Origin: Diadema setosum
Lineage: Eukaryota; Echinodermata; Echinoidea; Diadematoida; Diadematidae
DNA length: 64,000 nucleotides
Direction: 5' to 3'
Assembly: GCA_033980235.1 (NCBI GenBank)
Contig: CM067068.1
Location: forward strand, 33,017,046-33,081,045
This document shows, in pieces, positions 50,100 to 62,352 of the stretch (positions within the stretch are counted from its first letter, which is position 1; each line of letters opens with the position of its first letter). The notes below the pieces were generated by a model. It worked only from the letters and a program-made list of their open reading frames with translations, ran no database searches and was not told the DNA's origin. The position numbers and the translations under genes were made by a program.

Positions 50100-52135
50100 T
50101 GATCAATGAAAGAGGGACGGAGGTGGCTCTGAAGTGAACGCCTTCTTGCTTGTTTTATTTTGTCGGTAAAGCAAGGTAGCTGTGCTGTCGTATTCAGTGG
50201 AATTCAAGATATTCCTTCTTCCTTTGTTGTGTAGCCTGGTGATGTCGATTTCGAGCATCCTGCTTTGTATTTCCTCCAGGCCCAACGCAGGGAAGACAAA
50301 GCCGCAGATAATGCCATTTCGACAAATACATGTATATGCATTTAACTCTCGAGTTTGACAAATATATGCATTAACTCTGGTATGCAGGGGACCCGATGCT
50401 GTGTTTATTTGCACAACTTCTTTGAGGTTATTGCAGTCCTAGCGTGTCAGAAACACATGTGCCCTGAAAAGAAAGGTGCTTTCTACACATTCCTTTGACT
50501 TTTGTTGGCATTGACCACTTCACATTTGGAAAAAAAAAAACTGTTGAGGAAAGGCAGGGTGTGAGATGTCGCATGTTTTAAAAATATACTCTTTTTATGC
50601 AGACTATTCTGTGGTTGGACATGAAAACATCATTCCAACACCTCAATCGATTTTAACACATATGTATCCATATAACGCACACCTTTACAACAATAGCAGT
50701 TCCTGACACCTAGCAATTGTAGTGCTGGTTGTCTCATCTTGTTAATACTCATGAATATAACATGAGCTCAAGGTGTGAAATGGATTGAATGGAATAGTTT
50801 ACTATCTCTTGGTTAGTTCAGGACCATTGTATTATGTTGCTACATCAAATATAATCCAAGTAAAATGTATGAATGCAGACATGATAAATAGGCCTACATA
50901 AGATTTTTTTTTCCTGTGAAGAATTTGCTGTTTTTCTCATATTGACTGAAAAAAGGGTAAGAAATTATACAGAACACACAACACGATAGCCTATTGGATT
51001 CTTCAATCTGGATGAGATAGAAAAAAAAATGTGAACTCCGCTTCAACCCTGCTGTATGAATTGAAAAGGCCTGCAGAATGGGCAGCTGAAGTTTGGAATG
51101 TGAATAGGGTATTTGGGATGCTACACTACCAGCTAGTCTGAATGGAATGCTAGACCGATCGGAATGCAGACGCATGTCCATTACCTGTTCTCCTGGAATA
51201 GAGAAGTAATTTATCTGACAACAAGATAATAGAGACAGATAAAGACATGGATGGGACATAAAGAGGAAGAGAAAAAAAGTGTGTGTGTGTGGGGGGGGGG
51301 GCAAAGAAGCTAATTATTGTGATTTCATGGAAGAATGGAAATGCGAGCCACATTCCATTGAGCATTCCAGTGATGTCAAGAGATGTAGGGCAACATTGTT
51401 GACAAACAAATGTGGCAAAATAACCTGCCAGTCTTGTAAAGGCAGGGAAGGAAGGGGGGGGGGGGGGGGAGGGGATGAGCATAGGGACCTACACCCTGTG
51501 AATAGGTAGAAGGAATTGTAACAGTCAGAGTATGGAATACAGTAGATTGATAGGACTGTCTACAATTTATGGTTTGAAGACGGGAGTTGGCGAAGTTTCT
51601 TTCTTTCTTCTTATATATTTTGATTCTGCATGCTGCTTCAGGTGAAAATAATATTTGGGTTTCATGGAAATGTTTGTGTCAGTTTCCAGCAGGTCATTAA
51701 GTGTCTCTGTGTGGAATCCCTTGTTGCAGATGGTCCATCACAAGGAGTTTCAATCAAAAGTTATCGCTATGACAACCGTCAGGCTTGTCTGAAGTTGCTC
51801 AAGCTTTTTCCTGCATAGGAAAAAAAGATTGATATGCAGTCATGTTTGTTTGTTTATTTTTATTTCATTTGGGTTTTTTTTTCTCAAAAACTTTGCCATG
51901 CATTTCAAAGTATTAACTTGACATTGTTGTTATGTAAATGTTAGAGCTGTTTCAAAGAAAAGTTAATGTTTGTTCATTCAGATTTTTGAAATTGCCATAA
52001 TATTATCAAGTGACTTGACGTGCCTTTGCAAAGGACATATTTTAAGCTGAGCACTACAAACCCACATGCTCACATGCTTTGGGCAACTGAGACTCACTGT
52101 TGGGCAAGTAATATGAATGGACCCTGGCCTGTTGA
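50100..52135. other. Intronic DNA with simple repeats only
   Basis: Contains a (TG)n plus G11 tract at about 51280-51301, a G14 run near 51456-51469 and TAGGCCTA (50889-50896). I see no gene. Confidence 0.5.
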
Positions 52136-52139
52136 TATG

Positions 52140-52262
52140 GGGCCCCGTTTTATTGAAAGATAATATCGATTGTCTATTCCTTTACAACACATACTCCATA
52201 GACTTATGATAGAATCAACTATATATTTTATAATCAATTAGAACTCTTCATAAAACAGGGCT
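52140..52262. mobile_element. MITE with GGGGCCCCGTTTTAT ends, copy 2
   Basis: The left end GGGGCCCCGTTTTATTGAAA and the right end TTCATAAAACAGGGCTT form imperfect inverted repeats around 120 bp. This resembles the element at 22584-22738. Confidence 0.5.
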
Positions 52263-52264
52263 TG

Positions 52265-53275
52265 GAGCATTTGCCCACTTGCCCATTTGGCATGTTGAAG
52301 AAAAATCCATTGTATTGCCCTGCATTGAAGAGAGTGACCTGTCAATAGAAAAAAAAAATATTTATTGAAATAATTGTCTCATGGAAATTTAAGAAAGAAA
52401 ACAAATCAAATTTGTAACATGAAGAATATTGTTCTCTTAATGCAATATGAAGAAAAAACATATCTATGGGAGTGTTGTCTTAGTTATCGCACAGGTAATT
52501 GCATAGATAATGTCATAATTTTGATAATGGCTATTATATGCAGGTAATTTAGATATATGTTGCTCACACAGTGACATTTTGTACTGCCCTTGATACCTTG
52601 TAATGTGTGAATATGCACTGAATTTTCACAAAATCCAACCATTTCTAAAGAAAAAAAAATATAATACCAAACCTCAGATATGTGATATTTGAAGACTCGA
52701 TAGGTATTCTTCCTTATATGCACAATTCCATTTTGATCATGGCATCATGTTTTGAATGAGTTCTGAGCAGGGATGGGAAGGGTTGTTCCCCTATGCTTAT
52801 CAAAATTCCAAATTTGTACAATAAGGCCTGAGGCATTACTGTTGTTTTGTTGGCCTTAGTTTAGACTCCATATGTGCAGACCTTGTTCGAAGAATTCCAG
52901 TCACAAATAATCGACTCTTCTCAATCTGAAAGACAAGTTTTTCCATTTGTTTTCCTTTTTTTTTCATGGTGGGAATTTCAAGATTATTCAAAAATGTTGG
53001 TACTCTAAAAATGTTGGTCTCTTTGAACCTTTACCCTTACAGATGTCAAAGGATATCTTTGGAAAGATTACAGATCGAGGACAAATATTTGCATTTCTGG
53101 CTAATGGTCTTTTAGTACAAACTCAAACTGGGACTTTAATTCCAGATGTTTGCTGCCTCAAAGATCCCAGTGGTTTAGCCTGGGGTGGTATTATGCTGGA
53201 GTAGACCTCCTCTGGGTCCTTGTAGTTTTTCTCCAAATTGTGAATCTTCATTAGGGGCATTCACATTGACGATAA
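52265..53275. other. Intronic DNA, one rejected exon-like stretch
   Basis: AT-rich. A pyrimidine tract ending CAG precedes an open frame at 53043-53204, but no protein family is recognised. Confidence 0.45.
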
Positions 53276-53279
53276 AATT

Positions 53280-53695
53280 CTGCAGTTTTTCATGAAGTAT
53301 TTTTGTTCACGTGAATGCAGATACACTACAAAATACACCACCAAATACCTCGCGAACATATGATGATATTCAGGGTGGTAATTCAACCTTTGCCTGAAAA
53401 ACACATGTGACATTTGAGTGTATTTCATGAAGTATTTTGCTAATGTAAATGCAAATACACCACAAAATGCACCAAGAAATACCTCATGAAAACACAATGA
53501 TATTTAGGGTGGTAATTCAACTTTTGCCTGAAAAACACTAGCGACATTTGAGTTTATTTCATGAAGTATTTCGTTAACGTGAATGCAAGTATACCTCAAA
53601 ATACACCAAGAAATACCTTGCGAACATATGATGATACTTTGAGGGCGGAAATTCAATCTTTGCACGAAAAACACATGTGACATTCGAGTGGGAAT
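53280..53695. repeat. Minisatellite, three copies of an approximately 134-bp unit
   Basis: CATGAAGTAT recurs at 53291, 53426 and 53560. Each unit carries in order a GTGAATGCA block, AAATAC..ACCA, GATGATATT..GGGTGGTAATTCAA and TGCCTGAAAAACAC. A partial fourth end closes at about 53695. Confidence 0.9.
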
Positions 53696-54014
53696 TGTGT
53701 CACAAAATACCACCGATCAGACAGTGTAGCATTTCTGCCATGACCCGACACACTTCATGTATTCTTTCTACCATTGGAGCGCGCGCAATATGCGATTGTG
53801 CAGTGCTGATGAGAAAAATGCTGTGGTATTTAGTGAGTGGGAATGGTACCAAGTGAATAGCTGAGGTATCTATTTTAATGCTATTTTGCCAATGAGAATA
53901 GTGCCAGCAAATTACTGAGGTGCTAATACCATGATAATACAAATGTGGATGTACCTGTTCTGAGTTGGTAATTATCATTGCAAAATTCATCAGTGCAGTC
54001 TGCTGAGGACAGAT

Positions 54015-54041
54015 GGGGGGGGGGGGGGGGGGGGGGGGGGG
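54015..54041. repeat. G27 homopolymer
   Basis: Twenty-seven consecutive G, the longest single-base run I see in the window. A C15 run lies near 54487-54501. Confidence 0.95.
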
Positions 54042-55435
54042 ATAGGGGACAATACGTTAAAAAAGGGGGAATGCTGAAGATTAAAACGGAAGTAAACTGA
54101 GCTATTTGGCATCACAGACACATGAGTGCCTCTTCCTTTTTTTTTCTTCCTAATGCCATGTTTCTTTGTAGTGCATTAATTATTGTTGTGACCATAAGTG
54201 AAGTTGCCTTTTCAGAATATAAAGAAATGATAGGAACAGTTTATGATATAGAGAAATTGGTTCTTATTTAATGATCTGCCTGCATTAGAATGTAGTAACC
54301 TTATAGAAAAGGTATGAAGATAGCGATGTAGGAACAGGGTAACAAAGAGAAAAAATCTCGTTGATCTAAGACTGAAATTCCTTGACAGAAATCAATGGAG
54401 GGAGCAGTGTGGATTAATTTCAGCCCAGTTAAAGCATGATACGGGAAGACGAAGCTACTTTTAGTCTACTTCACAGACTATTCCCTCCCCCCCCCCCCCC
54501 CACTCATAAAGCATCAAGGGGTACGTACATTTGATTCAGAGAATGAAAGGGACAACATCCTGGCCATTCATTGTCGGTGTGTTCATCGGCACTGGAGTGT
54601 TTAGCCAACATTCCTTCAGGGGCCTGAGCCGCGTGTCAATTTATTTTTCAAACCAGGATGAGAGACCAAATGAATGTCAAGAGCCTAGAAGAGGGAGTTA
54701 TTGGGATTGGGAAGAGGAGGGGGGGGGGGGATTTAATCTGGGCGAGGAAAGTAGAAGTTTGAATACCCCCCTAATGCAAGCCTATGCCTAAATGTCATTA
54801 GAGTTTGCAATGTCAGTTTTAGGCATGGACGGCTGAAGTGTGTGGATATTCTCTTCCAAGCTACACTTCTTGGAGTCAGCTTTGTCATTTAATACTTTAC
54901 TGAAATCATAGCCCTGTGTCTCTATTTAAAAAAAAAAGAAATCTGAATTTGATTAGTTGTAACCAAAACCAAGGCAATGCTACATAGACCCTATATTCTT
55001 GTTTTCTTAGGTTCATTTACCAAGCAATATAATGGCAGTTAATGCCCGGCTGATTGCCGCCTTTGTTTGAACAAGGAGTGTGCATACATACGTTTGTACA
55101 AATTATGGACACACACTAGGTCGTTTTTCACAGAAATTCATCACAATTAAGAGCAATCATATCATAAAACCCAGAGAATATCAAACATTGCAGGTAATAT
55201 GGACTTACATATGTGAACATTATATTTCTTGCACATAAAGAATGCATGTGGAATATATGTGTCTGGCTCTTTGATCTGGGTATATAATACAATGTATTTG
55301 GCAAGCTCAAGCCATAAATATACAGGTATAATATGAAGTAGTCATTTTTATTTTCTTTTTTTTCTATTATCTGGAGGGGGAGGGATGAGAGTTCATGAAG
55401 GTTTGTATATCTATATATCTATATGTAAAGATTAT

Positions 55436-55442
<7 letters not shown>

Positions 55443-55475
<33 letters not shown>
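55443..55475. repeat. (TA)16 microsatellite
   Basis: Perfect TA repeat preceded by TATC-rich sequence. Confidence 0.95.
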
Positions 55476-55477
<2 letters not shown>

Positions 55478-55869
55478 CCCTCCTTTCTACTCCATGTATC
55501 TGTGTGGTCTGCACAAAGTCACTTAGTCCATTTGGATGAGTAAACGGGGTAAGTGAGGTAAGAAAAATCTGGGTGACCATTTCAATCAGACAGATGATAT
55601 GAAAAAAAAAAAATCTTGTCTGCTTTGTAGGATTATCGCTATTTTTAAAAGTGCCTTGGCTTTTCAGGAGTGTCAAAAAGTGGAAAATTGAATAAAAAGA
55701 GTGGGAGAAAGAGAAATATAGAAAGAGAGAGAGGAGAGATTTGCTAAAAAATTTCTACTGAAAAGTGTGACCTACTTCTGGCCGAGTCTGTTTATTACAA
55801 AATGGCGGCACACTGTCACTTTGCTCCCTCAGGCAAATCCATCCAAGAGAACCAGGCCGGAGACAAGGG

Positions 55870-56250
55870 ACACTTGCTACACAAATCTTTACACTGTGTC
55901 CAACACTGACCCATGGGTTATTTCCACACTTTTATACAAATCTCTACACTGTGTCCAACCATGGAGCTTGTTTTGGTAGCTCCATGGTCCAACACTGACC
56001 TATGGGATCATTTTCACACTTGCTACACAAATCTGTACACTGTGTCCAACACTGACTTTTGGGATTATTTCACATTTGCTACACAAATCTTTACACTGTG
56101 TTACACACTTTCCTTTGGGATATTTCCACACTTGCTACACAAATCTGTACACTGTGTCACACACTTACCTTTCGGATATTTCTGCACTTGCTATACACAA
56201 ATCTTTATACTGTGTCCAACACTGTCCTGTTGGGTACTTCTACACTTTTC
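55870..56250. repeat. Minisatellite, six copies of an approximately 56-bp unit
   Basis: The unit begins ACACTTGCTACACAAATCTT and continues TACACTGTGTCCAACACTG...GGGATATTTCC. Six degenerate copies lie head to tail. The second is interrupted at 55960-55986 by a 27-bp palindromic insertion. Open frames across the array (about 120-147 codons) reflect the repeat. Confidence 0.92.
55953..55993. mobile_element. 27-bp palindromic insertion with perfect 7-bp target duplication
   Basis: The insert (55960-55986) starts CATGGAGCT and ends TTTTGGTAGCTCCATG. GTCCAAC occurs on both sides (55953-55959 and 55987-55993). Neighbouring units of the same array show the uninterrupted site GTGTCCAACACTGAC, so the insertion is read directly. 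The ends match the 1022-bp element at 15739, including CTTTGGTAGCTCCATG at its right terminus. Confidence 0.8.
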
Positions 56251-56509
56251 AAGAACAAACCTGTGTTTTGTGTTTTGAGAAGGGCTTGTGTTGTAAACAT
56301 TGGGATTGATAACATTATTGACAGAAAAATGAGGAGTTCTGAAATCAGCAGCAAACTATTGTACTGGAACTTGGAAGATCTTTTCTCAAACCTGAAAATG
56401 TTGCGTAATCGTATGTTAATTACAGAACCTACAATGTACATTGAATATGGTATGTTTTCATTGAAAGCTCACAAATCAGTTTTTCATCCCGAGATACACT
56501 GAAAACTTA

Positions 56510-57410
56510 AGCTAGTCTGTCTGTCTGCTGGACTAGCATAAATGCTATGATGAGACCAAACATTGTTTATCAAAAAGATGATATCATGAAACTTTGACAA
56601 GATAAGAGCACATGTCATAACAACAATCTCAAAATAAGAATTGATGAATCATGGCATGGGTGGTTCTGTCTGGGCTAAGCCAGATATAAGCCCTTGCAGA
56701 TGGCCAAGGGAATTAAATTGTAAACATGTCGAAAACAATGTTACATGCCAATTGGGCTGTTTTTTTTTTTTTTTGTATTGTACACTGAAAACATTGTGGA
56801 GCCACAAGTCGGTGACAAACAAACAAATAATGAGCAAGTTAACATGCAAACAAATGAAACAAACAAGCACACACAGAAATAAACAAAAGCACAGTTGAAT
56901 GAAGGCACATTGGACAGGCATGATATTTGTTTTCCATCCACAGATAGTATGGGGAAGATGAGATCTGTTTGAGTACTCAAGTACTCAAGTTTTGGTCTTG
57001 AAGTAATCCATAGCATACCAAAGGAGATGGAATTTCTTCTCTTTATTTCCTTGATCTGACAGTATATTTGTGCAAATTCTGTGATTCCATTCTGTGAATA
57101 TGGAAAAAGATATGATTTTGATTTTTTTTTTTTTTTTTGCCAGTGATTTCCTCAAACTTTGCTTGGGGTTTGATTCTTGGATAAGATTGTGGTTGCGTGT
57201 CCTTTATGTGTTTGAATGGGGTGAAAACCAACAGCAATATTTACCAGGCTTCAGTACCAACTAGACTATGAAGTCTGGAGGGTTTATTTTCTGGTGTTTA
57301 CTTCACCATTTTCTCCTGTTTTTCTTTTTTTTTTTGTTGTTGGCATTTGACATTTTGCTGAGTGATATTTCTCTTTTTCATCGGGCACTTAAATAGAAGT
57401 GGCATTTTCT
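56510..57410. other. Intronic DNA without recognised gene
   Basis: Poly-T near 56760 and 57122, AAAC-rich stretch near 56815-56880. I see no gene. Confidence 0.5.
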
Positions 57411-57419
57411 TCTGACCCC

Positions 57420-57560
57420 GTGGCCCGCTGGACTGAGGTGCGACCTGTTAAGACTGCTCTCATAACAAGAGAGGTTCATGCCTCCAAAATATTTGATTGG
57501 CAGGCCCAACGTTGACCCATATTTTGCTGCCAAGGTGCTGCTATTAAAGCGCAAGTCCAG
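57420..57560 (+). mobile_element. Possible tRNA-derived SINE fragment
   Basis: TGGCCCGCTGGACTGAGGTGC has the spacing of an A box and AGGTTCATGCCTCC resembles a B box, about 45 bp apart, as in a tRNA. No tail or target duplication is evident, so this is tentative. Confidence 0.25.
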
Positions 57561-58147
57561 CTTTGAGGAAAGCTCTGTGAAAGAATGTAGCCAGAATTTT
57601 GTTCTTCACCTATAACATTCTTGGGACATGAAACATCATTGAGTGGGTGTCCATGTGAGGTTTATAGTTGGCAGAACTGACTTTAAAATCAAATTTGTGA
57701 ACAATGGAATTTTATCATACATGTACTCACTTTCAGCAAATATATGGTTGTGCTGCAGCACCTGTGTCTACGTCAGTAGTGATAGCTGTTTGTATTGATT
57801 TCATCAAAGATAATGATGATCATAAATGTGTTAAATGGCCATGAATGTGTCTAATAATTTCACGTAATACATGATATGCTCTACAAAATGATATTAATTA
57901 TCCAGCCTATTTTGAAGCAGAATTTTGTTGGGAAAGCTTTCATGGGAACTTTAAGGGATTTGAGCTGACAGTGCCAAGATAGCTAATTGACAGTCTGTGA
58001 GTTTATTACATGTAGACATGTGTGAAAAAAAAGAGAAAATGACTGGTGTGTTTTTATCAATTTGCCTTATACTCGACCCCTGCCAAAAATTATCAGTCGT
58101 CCATTTGGCTGTGCACCATTCTTGTCCTGGTTTGATTTGGATGAGAG

Positions 58148-58168
58148 CCCCCCCCCCCCCCCCCCCCC
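58148..58168. repeat. C21 homopolymer
   Basis: Twenty-one consecutive C on the + strand. Confidence 0.93.
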
Positions 58169-58402
58169 ATTTTCATGAGCTAGAAAATGGAATATTGATA
58201 GGCAATGAGCATTCGGAGAGAAATTGAAGAAATGGATGTGAAGTTGACCAGTCCATGAATTTGCAATATACAGCTGTACATACAACATAGTCCAACCTCA
58301 GTCATTTGGCCATGGTAGGATAGACACCCATCTGGATAAGTGATATTGCTGGTTAGTGCTCAAGCGCTACTCGTAACACCTTTAAGCAGGTTGTTTTGGA
58401 GA

Positions 58403-58847
58403 TACAGTTGAACCTCTCGTATCCGGACAAGTCGGGACGGGGGCTCATCCGGATAAGGGATTTGGCCGGATACGGGAGACTCAATGCTTTATACATGTAC
58501 ATATACATACACATGTACTGATGTAGCCTATTGTAGTACCACATGTAGTAATGTGTATACCGCAGCCTTTTCATTGCTACACTCAGTAACAGACCCCAAA
58601 ATAGAGGTTCGTGTTTGCAAGAATAAAATCATTTTCTTTTATAAATTCTTGGGATGATTTACCTAAATAATTATTAAGAAATTTATCAAGTAATTCATAT
58701 GTGTTTGTGTAGGAGTTCTCAAGGAGTTGGGAATCCCCCTTTCCTCCCGTAATTCTTCAAAAAAGATAAAAAAATCACGGCGAGATTGCGTCCGGATAAT
58801 AGAGAGATCCGGATAAAGGGAGGCCGGATAATAGAGGTTCAACTGTA
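58403..58847. mobile_element. pogo/Tigger-like MITE, 445 bp
   Basis: TA dinucleotides flank CAGTTGAACCTCTCGTATCC on the left and GATAATAGAGGTTCAACTG on the right, a long inverted repeat. Subterminal TCCGGATA motifs repeat near both ends (58420-58470 and 58790-58830). TA targets with CAGTTGAACCTCT-type termini are characteristic of non-autonomous pogo/Tigger (Tc1/mariner) elements. No DDE transposase frame lies inside. Confidence 0.8.
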
Positions 58848-58849
58848 AT

Positions 58850-61800
58850 GCTGTAAATAGTCTTAGTTTCAGACTCTTGAGTGTTGATAAAGCACTTAGC
58901 AGGTGCTGATAATGATTTGTATAATTTATGCACTGTATAATTGCCTATGTCACAGATTTTACTGTCACCTATCAGTTGGAGACAAGTATTAAACAAGTCT
59001 TCATTTTGTGTGAAAACTAATCATAAAAGTAAATTAAAACATACATTGTCATATAATTCGCTCTTTGTTTTGAATACAATTTTTCTTTTCAATGCTGGTG
59101 AAGGAAGAATATTGTATTTTTTCCAATTTGATATTGCTTCATTTATGTGTTTCCTGTGTTCCAATTAAAATGCAAAGAAATAGGGTGCATAATATATCAA
59201 TAAACATGACAATGCATTGATTCCTCAATATGCCTGTGTGGATTGATGACTCATAACATATTATAAATGTTCCTCATATGTGAATATGAGGGCCAAAATT
59301 CTTGTTTTTAGATTGAATTGATATTTTTCAAGAGTGTGTGCCTGCAAGGTGTTCAGTATGAGAATCAAACGTTCCTACTGAAGGCAAAAGACTAAACAAC
59401 AAGGGACTGTATGTGAGACTAACTTTGGTTATTTAAGATGACATCCAAGCGCATTCCATCCCATAAATCCTTGTAGAGTGACACCTTCCATAGACTGTCA
59501 ATCATTCGCTGCTTTGTTCCAAGCAGTAAGTCTCCCCACCCCTCCCCTCTTTCATTCTCTTGGCTCAAAATATCTGCTCGCCCTATTTCTTAGTCCCAGA
59601 AATGCGGTTCTTTTTACATGGCCATGAATAAGTGTAAAGGAGAACTCATTTGCAATGAAAACCTTGTCTGCTACCATTCTTGACAGATTGTAATATTTCT
59701 GTTCGTATATCCCTCCCAGGCTCAAGTTTTTTTTCCTCCCCCATCTTTTCCGTGTATTTTGACTGCTGTACTACAAATCGAGCATCAGTATAGGAGGACA
59801 GATTGCATGTACACATTATAGAGTTTGCCATATCTTGGGCATTTGACGTCCATGAATTTTAAGTCTGAGAATGAAATTTCGTTTTTTTTTCTCGTGTTGA
59901 AATCGATTGTGATGAAATATGGGTTTGAATCATTTTTGCAAATTGTGATGATGAATAGTGCTATCACCTTGTTAATAGTGCATTTCAAAGGATTTTTGGG
60001 ATTTTATTCAATAACAACAGTAAGTAGATGAATATTCTGAGGGATTACAGAGAATGTTTCTTTACACAAAGCAAATTCCATTGTTCTTATAATATCATAT
60101 GTGCTTTTGGTGAAACTTGGGGGAAAAAAAACTCATTAGGCACACTAACTGTTTCAGCATTATATAAAATCATTCAGTTAGTTACTTTGAACATTGCGAT
60201 TGCGAGAATCATCCATTGGTCATCAGTCAGTATGGAATGTATGTATGGACAGAAGCCTTTGTGAACTGGCCTCTGCTGGTTTGTGGTGGTGTTTTCGCTG
60301 TATAATAGTGGTAGCAAAATTCGGTATTGCAAAGGCACAGAGGAAGAAATTTGGCCAAGTCGTCAAAGTCTCCCTTGGTGGGGCATGCCTCTTGCTTGTC
60401 CCTTGACTTGTCTCAAGTTATGACCCTCTGCTGACTACTGTATGTGCCATATATTTAGCGAGTCTAATTTTTCACGAGTCGGGACTTAAATTCCCAACAA
60501 TTTTGCGAGTGGTTAAATTTGCAATCGTAGAGCATGGACGGAGAAATGCATGTCACATTCACATCAGGATCAGCGTTAATATTTTCATGTGTTTTTAAAA
60601 TTCATGAGAAGTACCCGACTTGACTTGACAAAATAGAAACTGCATAAAATATAAGGTTTGTACAGTATGTCTTTTTTTTGTCAGTTATTACAACTAGAGG
60701 CCCTTTGACTAAGGCTAGTAAGAGGTTGAGAATGGAGAAGGCTGTCAATGGGGGTGGGGCAGAATGGTGGGATGTGAGGTAAAATGTGGAGATGTGAAGT
60801 GTGAAGGCAACATGTAACTGGGCAGTACCCACTGTTTTTTAATCTCCCGGTCCTGTAGGCAACCTTGATCTGGGTCATTGAAGAAATATTTCCAGGGCAG
60901 ACAAATTGTCTGAGACGTGTGTGTATGCTGTCAAGTTTTCTTAAAGAAAAGAAGGAGAACGCAAAGAAGAAGAGAAAATTGTGTTTTTGTTGGGCGTCGG
61001 GAGAAAAAGGCAACGTGGAGGTGATGATGTGTGGGCAATTTCTCCAGCCCTTTGTATGACTGATGCTATTTTTGCACGCTTTGAGCTGTCAGTTCTGTAT
61101 AGAGGTATCCTTCCCAGACAAATCACTGGGATTAAATTGCAGTGCTCCTTGGAGTGTAGTGGAGTAGGGGTCATACCCATATCAGTGCGATGACTTGGGG
61201 AGATTTGGCCTTCACTGTCCACCTTCCTCGCCTCACTGCAGCTGGTCGATTTTGCAAGATTGTTCATCAAACATCTCCACTTGTGGATATATATATTTTT
61301 TTTTTGAAGTTAGCCTTTAGACTACAATGTACCTTCAGTTATGTATTCCATCTGCCTCACTCTGTAGAACATTGAAATACCCTGATGTTTCTGGCAAATT
61401 GTCATCCTACCATTATCCTTTAATAGATTGCGGATGCGGTTGCCATGACGAAGTGTCCACCAGCTTTCCAAAAGCATGGCCTTGTACTTGTAGTTCCATA
61501 GTGAGAAGGTAGCCTCTAGATCACAATAGAATCTGTGGGCCCTTGTATGAGGTATACACATTCCTTGAAAATCTCAGTGGCAAAATGAACCATAATGTTT
61601 GACTCTTCTGGTGATACTGTAAGCAGTAGGTCTGTTGCTGGTGAATTGATGACGTATGAAAATCATCATCTTGCTTTCACACTTATGAGATGAATGTGAC
61701 TTTTTCATTCCAGGGTGACTAACAGTTGCTGTAAGCATGCACACAAACTGGTGAACAGTTTCATTAGATATTTATTTTGCTCTTTTTCTTTTCAATGTAA

Positions 61801-62110
61801 AATTTTTAGGTACTTTGAGCTGGCCTTTTCATTCTTACTCTCCTTGATGTACCAATGTCATCTTTCCAGATATTTACAAGGCTTGATTCAAAAGGGAGGT
61901 GTCAAACATTTTTAAGACTGTTTTTGTTGTTAATAATGACCTTGGTTTTTACTCTTAGAGAAATATCTTCCTAACCAGTTGCCCCATTGAACACCTCTGA
62001 ACTAGTTTTTGATCCTGATCCCACCCCAAAATGTTCCGCAAATGGAGCTGTGATTCCAGGTTGTGATTCGAGCAATATTATTGTTGCCAAGGCAACATCC
62101 AGGGAAAGGG
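58850..62110. other. Intronic DNA without recognised gene
   Basis: AT-rich sequence with scattered T runs. A few small frames have no domain. I see no gene. Confidence 0.5.
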
Positions 62111-62119
62111 GAAGTATCA

Positions 62120-62352
62120 GATAGATTGATAAATAGATAATATAGATAGATGAATAGATACATAGATGAATAAATAGATAGAGAGAGAGATAGATAGAGA
62201 GAGAAATAGATAGAGAGAGAAATAGATAGATAGAGAGAGAAATAGATAGATAGAGAGAGAAATAGATAGATAGAGAGAGAAATAGATAGATAGATAGAGA
62301 AATAGATAGATAGAGAGAGAAATAGATAGATAGAGAGAGAGAGAGAGAGAAA
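62120..62352. repeat. (GATA)n/(GAGA)n array with about 18-20-bp higher-order unit
   Basis: The unit GAGAGAAATAGATAGATA repeats about eight times with small length changes, preceded by looser ATAGATGA sequence. Minus-strand Ser/Ile/Leu/Tyr-rich frames are artefacts. Confidence 0.95.

Noticed and set aside
53043..53204. Exon-like frame after a TTACCCTTACAG acceptor
   Set aside because: About 53 codons end in a stop with no poly-A signal close by and no family resemblance; in a 61-kb intron such stretches arise by chance.
55913..56502. Frames of 121 and 147 codons with repeated CYTNLYTV peptides
   Set aside because: Created by the 56-bp minisatellite; the three frames differ only by register.
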